A stretch of 13,535 nt of DNA from Nitrospirales bacterium (GCA_020846375.1 JADLDZ010000260.1:1-13535); one strand, 5' to 3'. Shown: positions 1-7,731, counted from the first letter of the stretch. Made by a program: numbers and translations. The notes: generated from the sequence alone by a model not told the origin.

Positions 1-1182
1 GCAACCCATGCCTTTCTGCCCGCCTTTGCACCCTGTCCCGCCGCGGTGAGGAGCCAGATAGAGCTCGGGGTAAAGAGCTACCAGCGGGTTTTCGGGAGGC
101 CACCCCGGGGATTCTGGCTGCCCGAGTGCGGCTATTACCGCGGGCTCGATTCCTATTTGAAGGATGCGGGAATCCGCTATTTTTTCGTGGAGGCGCATGG
201 GGTACTCCAGGGAAGGCCGAGACCCCGCTATAGTGTCTACCGCCCCGTGCTCTCCCCTGCGGGGCTTTCGGTCTTCGGAAGGGATTTCTCCTCTGCGAGA
301 CAGGTATGGTGTGCCTCCCGTGGATACCCGGGAGACCCCTGGTACCGGGACTTTTACCGTGATATCGGGTTCGATCTCCCCCTGGAGTACACGGGCAGAT
401 TCACCCGCTTCCATGGAATAAAGGCTTTTACCGGGATGAAATATTACCGGGTGACCGGACGGACGGGAGACAAGGAACCCTATGACAGAGCCGCTGCGCT
501 GCATAAGGTTTCGGAGCATGCGGACCATTTCTCCGGGGAGAGGGAAGCCGACTTCCGGAAACTCCTGCCCTACGACTTTTCTCCGGTCATCCTCTCCGCC
601 TTTGATGCCGAGCTCTTCGGACATTGGTGGTTCGAGGGGCCGGAGTGGCTGGATCTGGTGCTGCGGGGCAGGGAGGGAAAAGGGATGTCCCATCGGATCA
701 CCACCCCCTCCTCCTACCTCCTCCGGCATCCCGCCGCGCAAGAACACTGCACGGAGCTGGCGCCGTCCACCTGGGGCGAGGGGGGATACGGCGAGGTGTG
801 GATCGGCGAGAGGAGCCACTCTCTCTACCGGCACCTGCACGCGATGGCGGACAGGATGAAGGGAATGGCGGTACGGATGAGGCGCGGAAAGGAGATGAAG
901 AGAAAGGCGGTGCAAAGGGCACTGCACCAGGCAATGCGGGAAATGCTCCTGGCGCAGGCGAGCGACTGGGCCTTCCTGATGGAGAAGGACAGAGCGTCGG
1001 CATACGCGGAAAGCAGGGTGCAGGCGCACCTGGAGCGCTTCACCCTTCTTCACTCCATGCTCAGGGAGGGGAGGGTGGACGAAAAGACTGTCGGGGAACT
1101 GGAAGGGCGGGACGGAATCTTCCCATGGCTTTCCTGGCCCGGGGATTATGATGCCTTGCTTTCCGACAGCAGCGTTTCGTAG
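1..1182 (+). CDS. GH57 1,4-alpha-glucan branching enzyme, C-terminal part (5' end outside the window)
   Basis: The reading frame is open from base 1, so the upstream start and roughly the first quarter to third of the protein are missing. The GTG at 46 is an internal valine: conserved GH57 sequence (THAFLPAF) lies before it. Visible hallmarks are WLPECGY with the presumed catalytic nucleophile Glu (codon 124-126) and FDAELFGHWWFEGP with the presumed acid/base Asp (codon 604-606). A helical C-terminal DUF1957-like domain follows, containing APSTWGEGGYGEVW. In this family the enzyme cleaves alpha-1,4-glucan and re-attaches the chain as an alpha-1,6 branch in cytoplasmic glycogen. The final 37 bp overlap the 3' end of the opposing LysR gene. 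Family assignment is firm; branching activity rather than amylase or 4-alpha-glucanotransferase activity is inferred from the overall motif style. Confidence 0.9.
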   Translation, partial: ATHAFLPAFAPCPAAVRSQIELGVKSYQRVFGRPPRGFWLPECGYYRGLDSYLKDAGIRYFFVEAHGVLQGRPRPRYSVYRPVLSPAGLSVFGRDFSSARQVWCASRGYPGDPWYRDFYRDIGFDLPLEYTGRFTRFHGIKAFTGMKYYRVTGRTGDKEPYDRAAALHKVSEHADHFSGEREADFRKLLPYDFSPVILSAFDAELFGHWWFEGPEWLDLVLRGREGKGMSHRITTPSSYLLRHPAAQEHCTELAPSTWGEGGYGEVWIGERSHSLYRHLHAMADRMKGMAVRMRRGKEMKRKAVQRALHQAMREMLLAQASDWAFLMEKDRASAYAESRVQAHLERFTLLHSMLREGRVDEKTVGELEGRDGIFPWLSWPGDYDALLSDSSVS

Positions 1183-2069
1183 TGATATGCCTTCAGGTAG
1201 GAAAGGAATTCATCTACCGCATGGGAGATGACGGCTTTTCTGGGCATGATCAGGGAGAAATCCCGGAGGATCTTCTCTTCTTTCGGGGTGATCATTTTCA
1301 GGGTGCCGTACCGGAGCTCCGTCCTCGCAGCCCAGCGTGAGACGATGGAGACTCCCATACCGCTTTCCACCGCTTCCTTGATGGATTCCGTACCGCCGAG
1401 CACCATGGAGATACGCATGTCGCTGATCCTGATGCCGTGGGATGCCAGGTACTTTTCGATGATCTGGCGCGTTCCCGAGCCTTCCTCGCGGATGATGAAG
1501 GGCTCCTTCGTTATCTCGAGGAGGGAGATGACCTTTTTTCTGGCCCAGGGGTGATAGGAGGGCACCACGAGGGCAAGCTCATCCATGATCAGCCGCTCCG
1601 TTCTTATCTTGTGGCGTGATGTCTCGCCCTCCACCAGCCCGAGATCGATCCCCCCCGCATTCAGGAAGTCGAGAATCCTTTTTGTGTTCCCGATGAGCAC
1701 GTTTATCTTGATTTTCGGATGGGTCTTTTTAAAGTCAACGATGACTCCGGGGAGTACATAGTTTCCTATGGTGGTGCTCGCACCGACCGTGATACTCCCC
1801 TTTATCAGTCCGGTGAGCTTTCCGATCTCCTTCTCCAGTTCAGCGTAGAGCGTCAGGATCTCTTTAGCGTACCGGTACAGGACTTCTCCTGCCGAGGTGA
1901 GATTGATGGAACTGCCGGAACGGTCGAAAAGCTTTGTTTCGTACAGCTCCTCGAGCGCGTGGATCTGCAGGCTGACGGCAGGTTGTGTCAAATGAATGAT
2001 TTCAGAGGTCTTGGAGAAGCTCTTTGTTTCAGCAACCGTACAGAATACTTTCAGCTTGTGGTCTTCCAT
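1146..2069 (-). CDS. LysR-family transcriptional regulator (CysL-like)
   Basis: The 307 residues match the usual LysR length. An N-terminal winged helix-turn-helix covers about residues 4-62, with SFSKTSEIIHLTQPAVSLQI as the recognition segment followed by LFDRSG. A linker helix follows, then a periplasmic-binding-protein-like effector domain at about 90-295. The stretch REEGSGTR (194-201) is typical of the CysL-like branch, which includes regulators reported near sulfur or selenium metabolism genes. The effector and targets cannot be read here. The ATG at 2069 is the natural LysR start but has no Shine-Dalgarno sequence; the preceding bases are a run of A and TCCC. No divergent target gene is adjacent: the gene upstream on the same strand is the zinc-ribbon protein, 159 bp away. 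The 3' end overlaps the branching enzyme gene tail to tail. Confidence 0.9.
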   Translation of the reverse strand: MEDHKLKVFCTVAETKSFSKTSEIIHLTQPAVSLQIHALEELYETKLFDRSGSSINLTSAGEVLYRYAKEILTLYAELEKEIGKLTGLIKGSITVGASTTIGNYVLPGVIVDFKKTHPKIKINVLIGNTKRILDFLNAGGIDLGLVEGETSRHKIRTERLIMDELALVVPSYHPWARKKVISLLEITKEPFIIREEGSGTRQIIEKYLASHGIRISDMRISMVLGGTESIKEAVESGMGVSIVSRWAARTELRYGTLKMITPKEEKILRDFSLIMPRKAVISHAVDEFLSYLKAYHYETLLSESKAS

Positions 2070-2228
2070 GGGATTTTTTTATGGTAGCATAAGTTTTAAT
2101 TATAAGTAAAGAAACAAACAGGGTAAGTGCTTGGCGGAAGAGGGAAAACAGGAAGCTTCCGGGAAAGAGGGCAGGTAGGTTTTTGCGATGCGAAGAGGAA
2201 GGCCCGGCTGCCGGGGACAGGAGCAGCG
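2070..2228 (-). promoter_or_regulatory. Intergenic spacer with putative LysR-gene promoter
   Basis: A perfect TATAAT lies on the minus strand at 2104-2099, about 30 bp upstream of the LysR ATG. The -35 region is poor (TTACCC-like at 16-bp spacing). The spacer also holds a 10-bp perfect palindrome, GGAAGCTTCC (2151-2160), and a small GC hairpin (CCCGG/CCGGG) just after the zinc-ribbon stop, with no T-run behind it. I see no gene. Autoregulation of the LysR gene through this spacer is possible but not shown. Confidence 0.35.
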
Positions 2229-2975
2229 CTATGCGTTGCCGGCTCCAGCGGTATGCGGAGCCTCCTCTTCCGGTCTCATGTAATACAGTATTCTCCTGCA
2301 CTGGGGGCACTCGACGATTTCGTCGTTCGCTTTGATCTCGACGAACATCTGTGGGGGAATATGGAGGTTGCATCCCTGGCATATCTCATTCTTTGCTTCG
2401 ACCACTGCCAGGCCCCGGGATGACTTCATGATATTCGTATACAGGACATACAGGCCTTCCTCTATACGGGAGACGAGTTTTTTCCTCTGTTCCTTGAGCT
2501 CTTTCAGCTCGCGCTCCCGCTGCTGCACCTCTCCCTCCAGGTCTTTTCTCACCGCCTCCACCTTCGTCTTCTCTCCGGCGGCACGGGCGGCTTCCTCCTT
2601 AAGACGGCGGGAGGATTCCTCCAGGGACTCCATGAGGGAGAGGAGCACGTCTTCCGCGGTCTTCAGATCTTCCTCTCCCTTTTCTATCTCCTTGAGGTGC
2701 GCCTGGTACTCCTTGTTGTTCTTGACCTCGGAAGACCGCTGCTTCAGCTTTTTCGCCTTTTCGCGCAACTCCTCGATCTCGATTTCCTTATCCTTCTTTT
2801 TTTTCTCCAAGGCTTCGTGGCTCTGGCGCTGCGATGTGCACGCCGCCTCGGCGTTTTTCAGGGGAGCCTCGCGGGAGGAGAGGGTGGCAGGGATTGCGTC
2901 GATTCTCATCCGCGAAGAAAGGATGAGAGTATCAAGTTTCTGAAGATCTATGAGAAGCTGTAGCTTTTCGTTCAC
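2229..2975 (-). CDS. Coiled-coil protein with C4-type zinc ribbon (DUF164 family)
   Basis: The 248-residue protein has a long, highly charged coiled coil at about 35-185, including the family-typical stretch VKNNKEYQAHLKEIEKGE. A C-terminal zinc ribbon follows: CQGC at 199-202 and CPQC at 223-226, four cysteines ending in CRRILY. This domain order is that of the widespread bacterial C4-type zinc-ribbon proteins; a nucleic-acid-related role is often proposed but I cannot assign a reaction. The GTG start at 2975 is preceded by GAGG with a 5-nt gap and opens with NEKLQLLIDLQKLD, which fits the family. It follows the tRNA gene on the same strand by 124 bp with no clear terminator between them, so the two may share a transcript. 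Confidence 0.85.
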   Translation of the reverse strand: MNEKLQLLIDLQKLDTLILSSRMRIDAIPATLSSREAPLKNAEAACTSQRQSHEALEKKKKDKEIEIEELREKAKKLKQRSSEVKNNKEYQAHLKEIEKGEEDLKTAEDVLLSLMESLEESSRRLKEEAARAAGEKTKVEAVRKDLEGEVQQRERELKELKEQRKKLVSRIEEGLYVLYTNIMKSSRGLAVVEAKNEICQGCNLHIPPQMFVEIKANDEIVECPQCRRILYYMRPEEEAPHTAGAGNA

Positions 2976-3099
2976 CGCTCCCTCATTGTATGAAGGCGAA
3001 AAGGAGAAATCGGCGAGACGAGAGGGGGATTCACCCCGGGACGGAAATGCCGGAGGCGCCCGCTTCCCTCTTCTGCCTGCTCCGCTTTTCGCTTTTGTT

Positions 3100-3175
3100 T
3101 GGTGGGCCCACCAGGACTCGAACCTGGGACCAACCGGTTATGAGCCGGTAGCTCTACCAACTGAGCTATGGGCCC
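3100..3175 (-). tRNA. tRNA with CAU anticodon (tRNA-Met or tRNA-Ile2), CCA encoded
   Basis: The minus strand folds into a complete 76-nt cloverleaf. The acceptor stem is GGGCCCA/TGGGCCC (3175-3169 with 3110-3104), the D-arm is AGCTCAGTTGGTAGAGCT, and the anticodon loop is CTCATAA with CAU at 3142-3140. The T-arm contains GGTTCGAGTCC. The discriminator is A, and the terminal CCA is encoded (3102-3100). CAU can mean elongator Met, initiator Met or lysidine-modified Ile2. The initiator is unlikely because 1-72 is a G-C pair. C4-G69 and C5-G68 in the acceptor stem are features TilS uses for Ile2 in E. coli, so Ile2 is a real possibility. Confidence 0.95.
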
Positions 3176-3268
3176 GCAAAGGTGTGCAACAGTAAGATCC
3201 CGCCCCCCGTGATTCTCCGCTCCGGGTGGCCTTCCTGTACAGAGCAGACCTTTGATCTCAAGCTTTCT

Positions 3269-3297
3269 ACTATATAACCCTATCTTCGATAAGTCAA
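3269..3297 (-). promoter_or_regulatory. Putative sigma-70 promoter of the tRNA / zinc-ribbon unit
   Basis: On the minus strand TTGACT (3297-3292) and TATAGT (3274-3269) are separated by exactly 17 bp, giving a near-consensus promoter. The -35 box overlaps the rpoD stop codon, whose TGA lies inside TTGACT. The predicted start is near 3262, giving about 87 nt of 5' leader before the tRNA. This would let the tRNA and possibly the zinc-ribbon gene be expressed independently of the rpsU-rpoD operon. Confidence 0.6.
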
Positions 3298-4820
3298 GGG
3301 TTTCCCAAAAAGTCCCGGAGCCATTTGCTCCGCGAAGGGTGCTTCAATTTGCGTATGGCTTTCACCTGGATCTGCCGGATGCGCTCCCGGGTCACATCGA
3401 ATGCGTGCCCTACCTCCTCAAGGGTATGCGGGTTTTCCTCCCCGATGCCGAAACGTTTACGGATTACCATTTCCTCCTTGGGGGAGAGGGTGCAGAGGAT
3501 CTTGTCGATGTGTGTCTTCAGGTCCTCCTGGATCACCACATCCAGAGGAGAAAGGTTCGATTTATCCTCGATGAAGTCTTTGAGCATCGTGTCGTCTTCC
3601 TCTCCGATGGGGGTTTCGATGGAGATGGGCTCTTTCGAGATCTTCAGGATATTCTTGACCTTGTCGACGGGTATCTTCGATCGTTTGGCAATCTCCTCGG
3701 GGCTGGGTTCCACACCGTATTCCTGCACCAGTTCCTTGGTTATCTTGTTTATTTTATTGATATTTTCTATCATGTGCACGGGGATGCGTATGATGCGGGA
3801 CTGATCCGCAATCGCCCTGCTGATCGCCTGCCGTATCCACCACGTCGCATAGGTGCTGAACTTGTACCCGCGCCGGTACTCGAACTTGTCCACCGCCCGC
3901 ATCAGGCCGATATTCCCCTCCTGGATGAGGTCTCCCAGGCTCAGTCCCTTGCCGATATACCTCTTTGCAATACTGATGACCAGCCTGAGATTCGACTCCA
4001 CCAGTTGACCCTTTGCACCGCTGACCTCTATCTCCGCCCTGTCCAGCTCACGTGCGGTCTTCTTCACCTCGGTGGTGCGCAGTCCGATGGCGGTTTCGAG
4101 CTTCCTGATCTCGGTGATGAGCTGCTTGGATTCGGAAGACGTGCCCTTCGCTTTCTTCGCCTTCACGAGCTCCGCGTTCAGGGTTTCGAGCTGATCGCTC
4201 AGCTTCTTCAGCTCCTCTGAGAAAGCATTGATGACGTCTTCCTTCAGGTTCAGCTCCTTTACCCGTTGTAGTATCCGGTCCTGGTTGCACAGGAGCGATT
4301 TTGCGATGCGTGCATTTTTTTGCGCAGCAGGCGCCTTGCCCTCCGAGCAGAGACCCCCCTCTTTCAGGAGCCGTTTCCTCCGGGTAAACAGGGTGTATAT
4401 CTCCTCGGTGAGTTTCGAGAACCGCTCTGTCTCCGCGAAGAGGTCCTCTTCCGCCAGTTCTTCGTCGTCCTGGATGAGATCCGTAAGGGGAGCCTCTCCT
4501 CTTTCCACCAGCCTGCCCAGGGTCACCAGCTTGTTGATGACAAACGGGATGGTAAAGAGGGCTCCCGAGATTTTCAGCTTGCACTCCTCGATCTGTTTTG
4601 CAATCTCGATCTCCCCTTCCTTGGTGAGAAGGGGGATCAGGCTGATCCCTTTCAAATAAGCTTTCAGCGGATCATATTCCTGCTCGATGGACTTCTTGAC
4701 ACCTTCGGTATCGACAGGTTCCGTATTTTCGAGTACCGCTATGTCGTCGATGGCATTATCGGGGAAATCGGCATCCTGCTTGCCGAAGCCCTCGTCATAT
4801 GCATGAAACGGCTCTTTCAA
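3294..4820 (-). CDS. rpoD: RNA polymerase primary sigma factor RpoD (sigma-70)
   Basis: The 508-residue protein directs core RNA polymerase to housekeeping promoters. Region 1.2 lies at about 49-80 (DPLKAYLKGISLIPLLTKEGE). A charged, partly coiled non-conserved region runs from about 85 to 270. Region 2 is at about 275-350 (ESNLRLVISIAKRY, GLMRAVDKFEYRRGYKFSTY, ATWWIRQAI), region 3 at about 351-430 and region 4 at about 435-500. The 4.2 recognition helix is TLEEVGHAFDVTRERIRQIQ. Only about 48 acidic residues precede region 1.2, so a full region 1.1 is not evident. The start is TTG at 4820, backed by AAAGGAGG with a 5-nt gap. This TTG overlaps the dnaG TGA as TTGA, implying translational coupling. 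I see no in-frame ATG that would preserve region 1.2. Confidence 0.97.
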   Translation of the reverse strand: MKEPFHAYDEGFGKQDADFPDNAIDDIAVLENTEPVDTEGVKKSIEQEYDPLKAYLKGISLIPLLTKEGEIEIAKQIEECKLKISGALFTIPFVINKLVTLGRLVERGEAPLTDLIQDDEELAEEDLFAETERFSKLTEEIYTLFTRRKRLLKEGGLCSEGKAPAAQKNARIAKSLLCNQDRILQRVKELNLKEDVINAFSEELKKLSDQLETLNAELVKAKKAKGTSSESKQLITEIRKLETAIGLRTTEVKKTARELDRAEIEVSGAKGQLVESNLRLVISIAKRYIGKGLSLGDLIQEGNIGLMRAVDKFEYRRGYKFSTYATWWIRQAISRAIADQSRIIRIPVHMIENINKINKITKELVQEYGVEPSPEEIAKRSKIPVDKVKNILKISKEPISIETPIGEEDDTMLKDFIEDKSNLSPLDVVIQEDLKTHIDKILCTLSPKEEMVIRKRFGIGEENPHTLEEVGHAFDVTRERIRQIQVKAIRKLKHPSRSKWLRDFLGNP

Positions 4821-6601
4821 GACCCCCTCCTTTCGTGATCCGTAAAGCCTTGACGGGAAAGACTTCCGGAGCTTTTCGACAGTTTTCCTTTTTTTTGGAG
4901 AAGCAGGGACTGCAGGCGCTCCACATCACCTGCCTCCCCTGCCGATCGTATCTGCTTTTCGAGATCCTTTACCGTGATATTCCTGAGACATTCCTCTATA
5001 ACTACCTCCACGTTTTCCTCGTCGATTTCAGGGCTGACGGAAAGCTGGGTGACGAGCCTCTTCTCCTCTTCGTCGCAAAGGGCGAGGAGCCTTTCCGTCG
5101 AACGACCATCTGCTGCTCCGGAGATGAAAGCGGTTTTGATCTTTTCGAAAATCCCCTGTACGAGCCCGCTCCCCCGGTTGACCAGGGGAGAGCTTTCGAG
5201 GACCGGGACCGCCCGTTCAGGCGACGAGAGAAGCGCCAGGAGAAGCATGCGCTCCTCCCTGCTCAGTGCGGCAGTACCCGCGCTTTCCCCGCCCATGCGC
5301 ATACCGGACGCTCCTTCCGCAGAGGGTCTCCCCTGCCGGGATGGACGCCGGTGGATATTCTTGAATTCCTCCCTGAGGGTCATTTCCTGTATCCCCGATC
5401 TGTCCGCCAGCTCCCGGAGTGCCTCATCCCTCATCAGGGGGTCGGGGCAGGGGGAGAGAAAGTGCAGCAGGGCTCTCACTCCGTCGATCCTGTTCCTTCC
5501 GGAGGACTTCAACAGGAACTCCACGGGGGACAGCGCATTGCCCATGCCTTTCCTGAACTGCTCCGGGCCGTACTTCCTCAGGAAGCTGTCGGGGTCCTCT
5601 CCCTGCGGAAGGAGGAGCACCTTGGCAGCCATACCCTCCGCATACACGAGCTCGATAGCCCTCTTTGTGGCGGAGACCCCTGCGGCATCTCCGTCGAACA
5701 CGAGGAGGAGCTTGTCGGAGAACCTCCTGAGCTTTTTCAGGTGCCCTGCAGTGAGGGCGGTCCCCAGGGGGGCCACGGCATTATCGAACCCGTATTGGTG
5801 GCACAGGAGGGTATCCATGTATCCCTCCACGACAAGGGAATACCCCTTTCTGCTGATGGCGCTCTTCGCGCGGTGCAATCCGTAGCACGCCTCGCCCTTC
5901 CTGAAGATCGCACTCTCGGGAGAGTTGAGGTATTTGGGGGAGCTTTTCGAGGGGGCCATGATCCTTCCGCCGAAGGCGATGACCCTTTCCTGCAGATCGA
6001 GCAGCGGGAACATCAGCCTATCCCTGAAAAAATCGAAGGGCTCCTGCTCTCCGAAATAGACGAGCCCGGAAGCCTTTATACGCTCCGGGGGAAACTGTTG
6101 GCTGACGAGGCGAGTAAAGAGGGCGTTTCGCTCCTGTCTGCCGCAGCCGAGAGAAAATGTCCCGATGATTTCGTCTGTCAGCCCCCTCTCCTTCAGGTAG
6201 GCTGCTGTCTGGCGGGAGAGCGGGAGATTGCTCCTGAAGAAGGCGAGCGCCTCCTTGTTGATGGCGTACAGGTCCTCTCTCAGGCTTCTGCCTGCCTTCG
6301 ACTCGCGTCGGTAGTCCTCGATCCGTATGCCCGCCTTGCCGGCGAGACAGGCGATCGCCTCCGGGAAGCTCATGCCCTCATATTCCATGATGAAAGAGAA
6401 GGCGTCTCCGCCTTTGCCGCAGCCGAAGCAATGGAAAATCTGCTTCGAGGGATTGACCATGAAAGAGGGGGTCTTTTCCGAGTGGAAGGGACAGAGGCCC
6501 TTATAGTTCTGTCCCGAACGTTTCAGATCGACATGCTCTGCGATCAGATTGACGATATCTATCTTCGATTTTATTTCTTCGACAACAGTATCAGGCTTCA
6601 T
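4817..6601 (-). CDS. dnaG: DNA primase DnaG
   Basis: DnaG synthesises RNA primers for lagging-strand replication. From the preferred ATG at 6601 it has 594 residues, a normal length. The N-terminal zinc-binding domain has CPFH (C37, H40) and CFGC (C58, C61). The RNA polymerase core follows, and then TOPRIM with VVEGYMD (E259) and VFDGDAAG (D303, D305). A helical C-terminal domain from about 445, suited to contacting the DnaB helicase, ends the protein. The frame is open to a GTG at 6658, but the 19 extra residues are low-complexity and unlike DnaG, so I prefer MKPDTVVEEIK. That ATG has only a G-rich weak Shine-Dalgarno-like tract (6613-6608) six bases upstream. It lies between the NIF3-family gene and rpoD and overlaps the rpoD start by four bases. 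Confidence 0.96.
   Translation of the reverse strand: MKPDTVVEEIKSKIDIVNLIAEHVDLKRSGQNYKGLCPFHSEKTPSFMVNPSKQIFHCFGCGKGGDAFSFIMEYEGMSFPEAIACLAGKAGIRIEDYRRESKAGRSLREDLYAINKEALAFFRSNLPLSRQTAAYLKERGLTDEIIGTFSLGCGRQERNALFTRLVSQQFPPERIKASGLVYFGEQEPFDFFRDRLMFPLLDLQERVIAFGGRIMAPSKSSPKYLNSPESAIFRKGEACYGLHRAKSAISRKGYSLVVEGYMDTLLCHQYGFDNAVAPLGTALTAGHLKKLRRFSDKLLLVFDGDAAGVSATKRAIELVYAEGMAAKVLLLPQGEDPDSFLRKYGPEQFRKGMGNALSPVEFLLKSSGRNRIDGVRALLHFLSPCPDPLMRDEALRELADRSGIQEMTLREEFKNIHRRPSRQGRPSAEGASGMRMGGESAGTAALSREERMLLLALLSSPERAVPVLESSPLVNRGSGLVQGIFEKIKTAFISGAADGRSTERLLALCDEEEKRLVTQLSVSPEIDEENVEVVIEECLRNITVKDLEKQIRSAGEAGDVERLQSLLLQKKGKLSKSSGSLSRQGFTDHERRGS
4826..4833 (-). promoter_or_regulatory. Ribosome binding site fixing the rpoD TTG start
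   Basis: AAAGGAGG lies 5 nt upstream of the TTG at 4820, inside the last codons of dnaG. It is the main reason for accepting a TTG start for rpoD. Confidence 0.7.
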
Positions 6602-6679
6602 AGCTGTCCCCCCGCTCTCTGCGCCTGCCGCAGCGGAGATGTCAGGCGGCGACGACACCGCAGCGCCGGAAACACCGGT

Positions 6680-7636
6680 CTAATTCCTTTTTATTCTCCT
6701 GAAACCCGAGCACTCGATGACTTCCGGCTGCCCATCTTCCTGCAGGGTGTCGAGAAGAAGGTTTACCCCTACATTATCACTGGCGATGTGCCCTGCTATC
6801 ACCACATTGATATGGTTCTTTTCCGCCTCTTTCCGGTGGTCCTCGGTGAGATGCATGGCAACGACGGTATTGATCCCCCCAAGGGAGAGACTCTGAAAGA
6901 TCTCTTTCGAGCCCTCCGTCCCGCCCGTCATATCGACGAAGACTTTCCCCGCCTTTCTGCTCTTTGCTCCCAGCAGGACCTTCGGTCCCGAACTGTTCTT
7001 TTCCGCCTCCAGGTATTCCGGAATCTTCCGCAGCAGGTCGACAACGTCTTCGAGGGTGTAGGGCTTTTCATTATCGAACATCTGCTGCAGGTAGGCGGCC
7101 ACCATATTGTCCGCCGGGGTATGCAGGCAGAGGAGGGGGATGTCGAGCAGGCGTGCGGCGTCGACTGCCCGGGTGTGGTTCACCGGCATCAGCCTCCGCT
7201 CTATCTCTTTCATCCTGCCCTCCATCGTTCCTTCCGCTATATTGATGGGGACGCCGAACCTGCTCAGGATATCGGGCTGCATGGACATGACCGAGTGAAG
7301 TCCTGCGAGCGCCCTGCCCTCGGGATGATGCGAGACAATGAGGTCGACCGGCCTGTTCCGGGAGCGCAGGGTATCGGCCAGGAGCACTTCCCCCACTTCG
7401 ATATCGATGCCCACCAGCACCCTGCGCAGAGGTTCTTCGCCGGTACCGTAGAGGATTCTCGAATCGGCGTACGGATTTTCGAGGTTTTCCCTGTCAAAGG
7501 TCTCTCTCTGTTTTGGGGAGAGGTTCTCATACTCCTTCTTCTTCCTCTCCAGTTCCTTCATGACGGAGTCTTTTCCCCGTGGGTCGTTTTCTATCCCTGT
7601 TGCGATCGCTTTCTTGTAGAAGCCGGAAAGATTCAA
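6680..7636 (-). CDS. NIF3/DUF34-family protein (putative metal-binding, function unknown)
   Basis: The 318-residue protein has NIF3-like features. These are a hydrophobic strand with GIDIEVGEVL, then LIVSHHPEG with adjacent histidines 103-104, then LLCLHTPADN (H172), and near the C-terminus VIAGHIASDNVG with His 283 and Asp 287. In NIF3 proteins, His, Asp and Glu residues at such positions bind a two-metal centre; the reaction is unsettled. An N-terminal extension of about 60 residues, charged and helical-looking (KELERKKKEYENLSPKQRE), precedes the core. The start is TTG at 7636, supported by GAGGTGAT at 7648-7641. The gene sits between rpsU and dnaG, where many bacteria have nothing or a YqeY-like gene. 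The intergenic distance to dnaG is 78 bp. The family call is from motif pattern only. Confidence 0.75.
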   Translation of the reverse strand: MNLSGFYKKAIATGIENDPRGKDSVMKELERKKKEYENLSPKQRETFDRENLENPYADSRILYGTGEEPLRRVLVGIDIEVGEVLLADTLRSRNRPVDLIVSHHPEGRALAGLHSVMSMQPDILSRFGVPINIAEGTMEGRMKEIERRLMPVNHTRAVDAARLLDIPLLCLHTPADNMVAAYLQQMFDNEKPYTLEDVVDLLRKIPEYLEAEKNSSGPKVLLGAKSRKAGKVFVDMTGGTEGSKEIFQSLSLGGINTVVAMHLTEDHRKEAEKNHINVVIAGHIASDNVGVNLLLDTLQEDGQPEVIECSGFRRIKRN

Positions 7637-7640
7637 CTAT

Positions 7641-7648
7641 ATCACCTC
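7641..7648 (-). promoter_or_regulatory. Strong Shine-Dalgarno sequence for the TTG start of the NIF3-family gene
   Basis: GAGGTGAT matches the usual anti-Shine-Dalgarno over eight bases and lies 4 nt upstream of the TTG at 7636. It decides the start and suggests efficient initiation despite the weak codon. Confidence 0.75.
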
Positions 7649-7679
7649 GTAGCATTGTCGCCGTTGCACATCGGCAGGG

Positions 7680-7693
7680 AAGAGGCGCCTCTT
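7680..7693. repeat. 14-bp perfect palindrome in the rpsU-NIF3 spacer
   Basis: AAGAGGCGCCTCTT is self-complementary over 14 bases. It lies about 45 bp upstream of the NIF3-family start. It could be a protein-binding site or part of an RNA fold; no function is assigned. Confidence 0.4.
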
Positions 7694-7731
7694 TTGCTCC
7701 CCGCCTGTCCAGAGGGGGCCGGAAAGGAAAT

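Noticed and set aside
2976..3099. Possible terminator or ncRNA between the tRNA and the zinc-ribbon gene
   Set aside because: Only a four-pair GGGG/CCCC hairpin without a T-run; too short for RNase P RNA, which sometimes neighbours this gene family.
2950..3195. Plus-strand 81-codon frame containing WWAHQDSNLGPTGYEPVALP
   Set aside because: It is the tRNA gene read in antisense; this peptide string is a well-known spurious protein annotation derived from tRNA genes.
6602..6658. 19-codon N-terminal extension of dnaG from GTG
   Set aside because: Low-complexity residues absent from DnaG proteins and no Shine-Dalgarno; the ATG at 6601 gives the family N-terminus.
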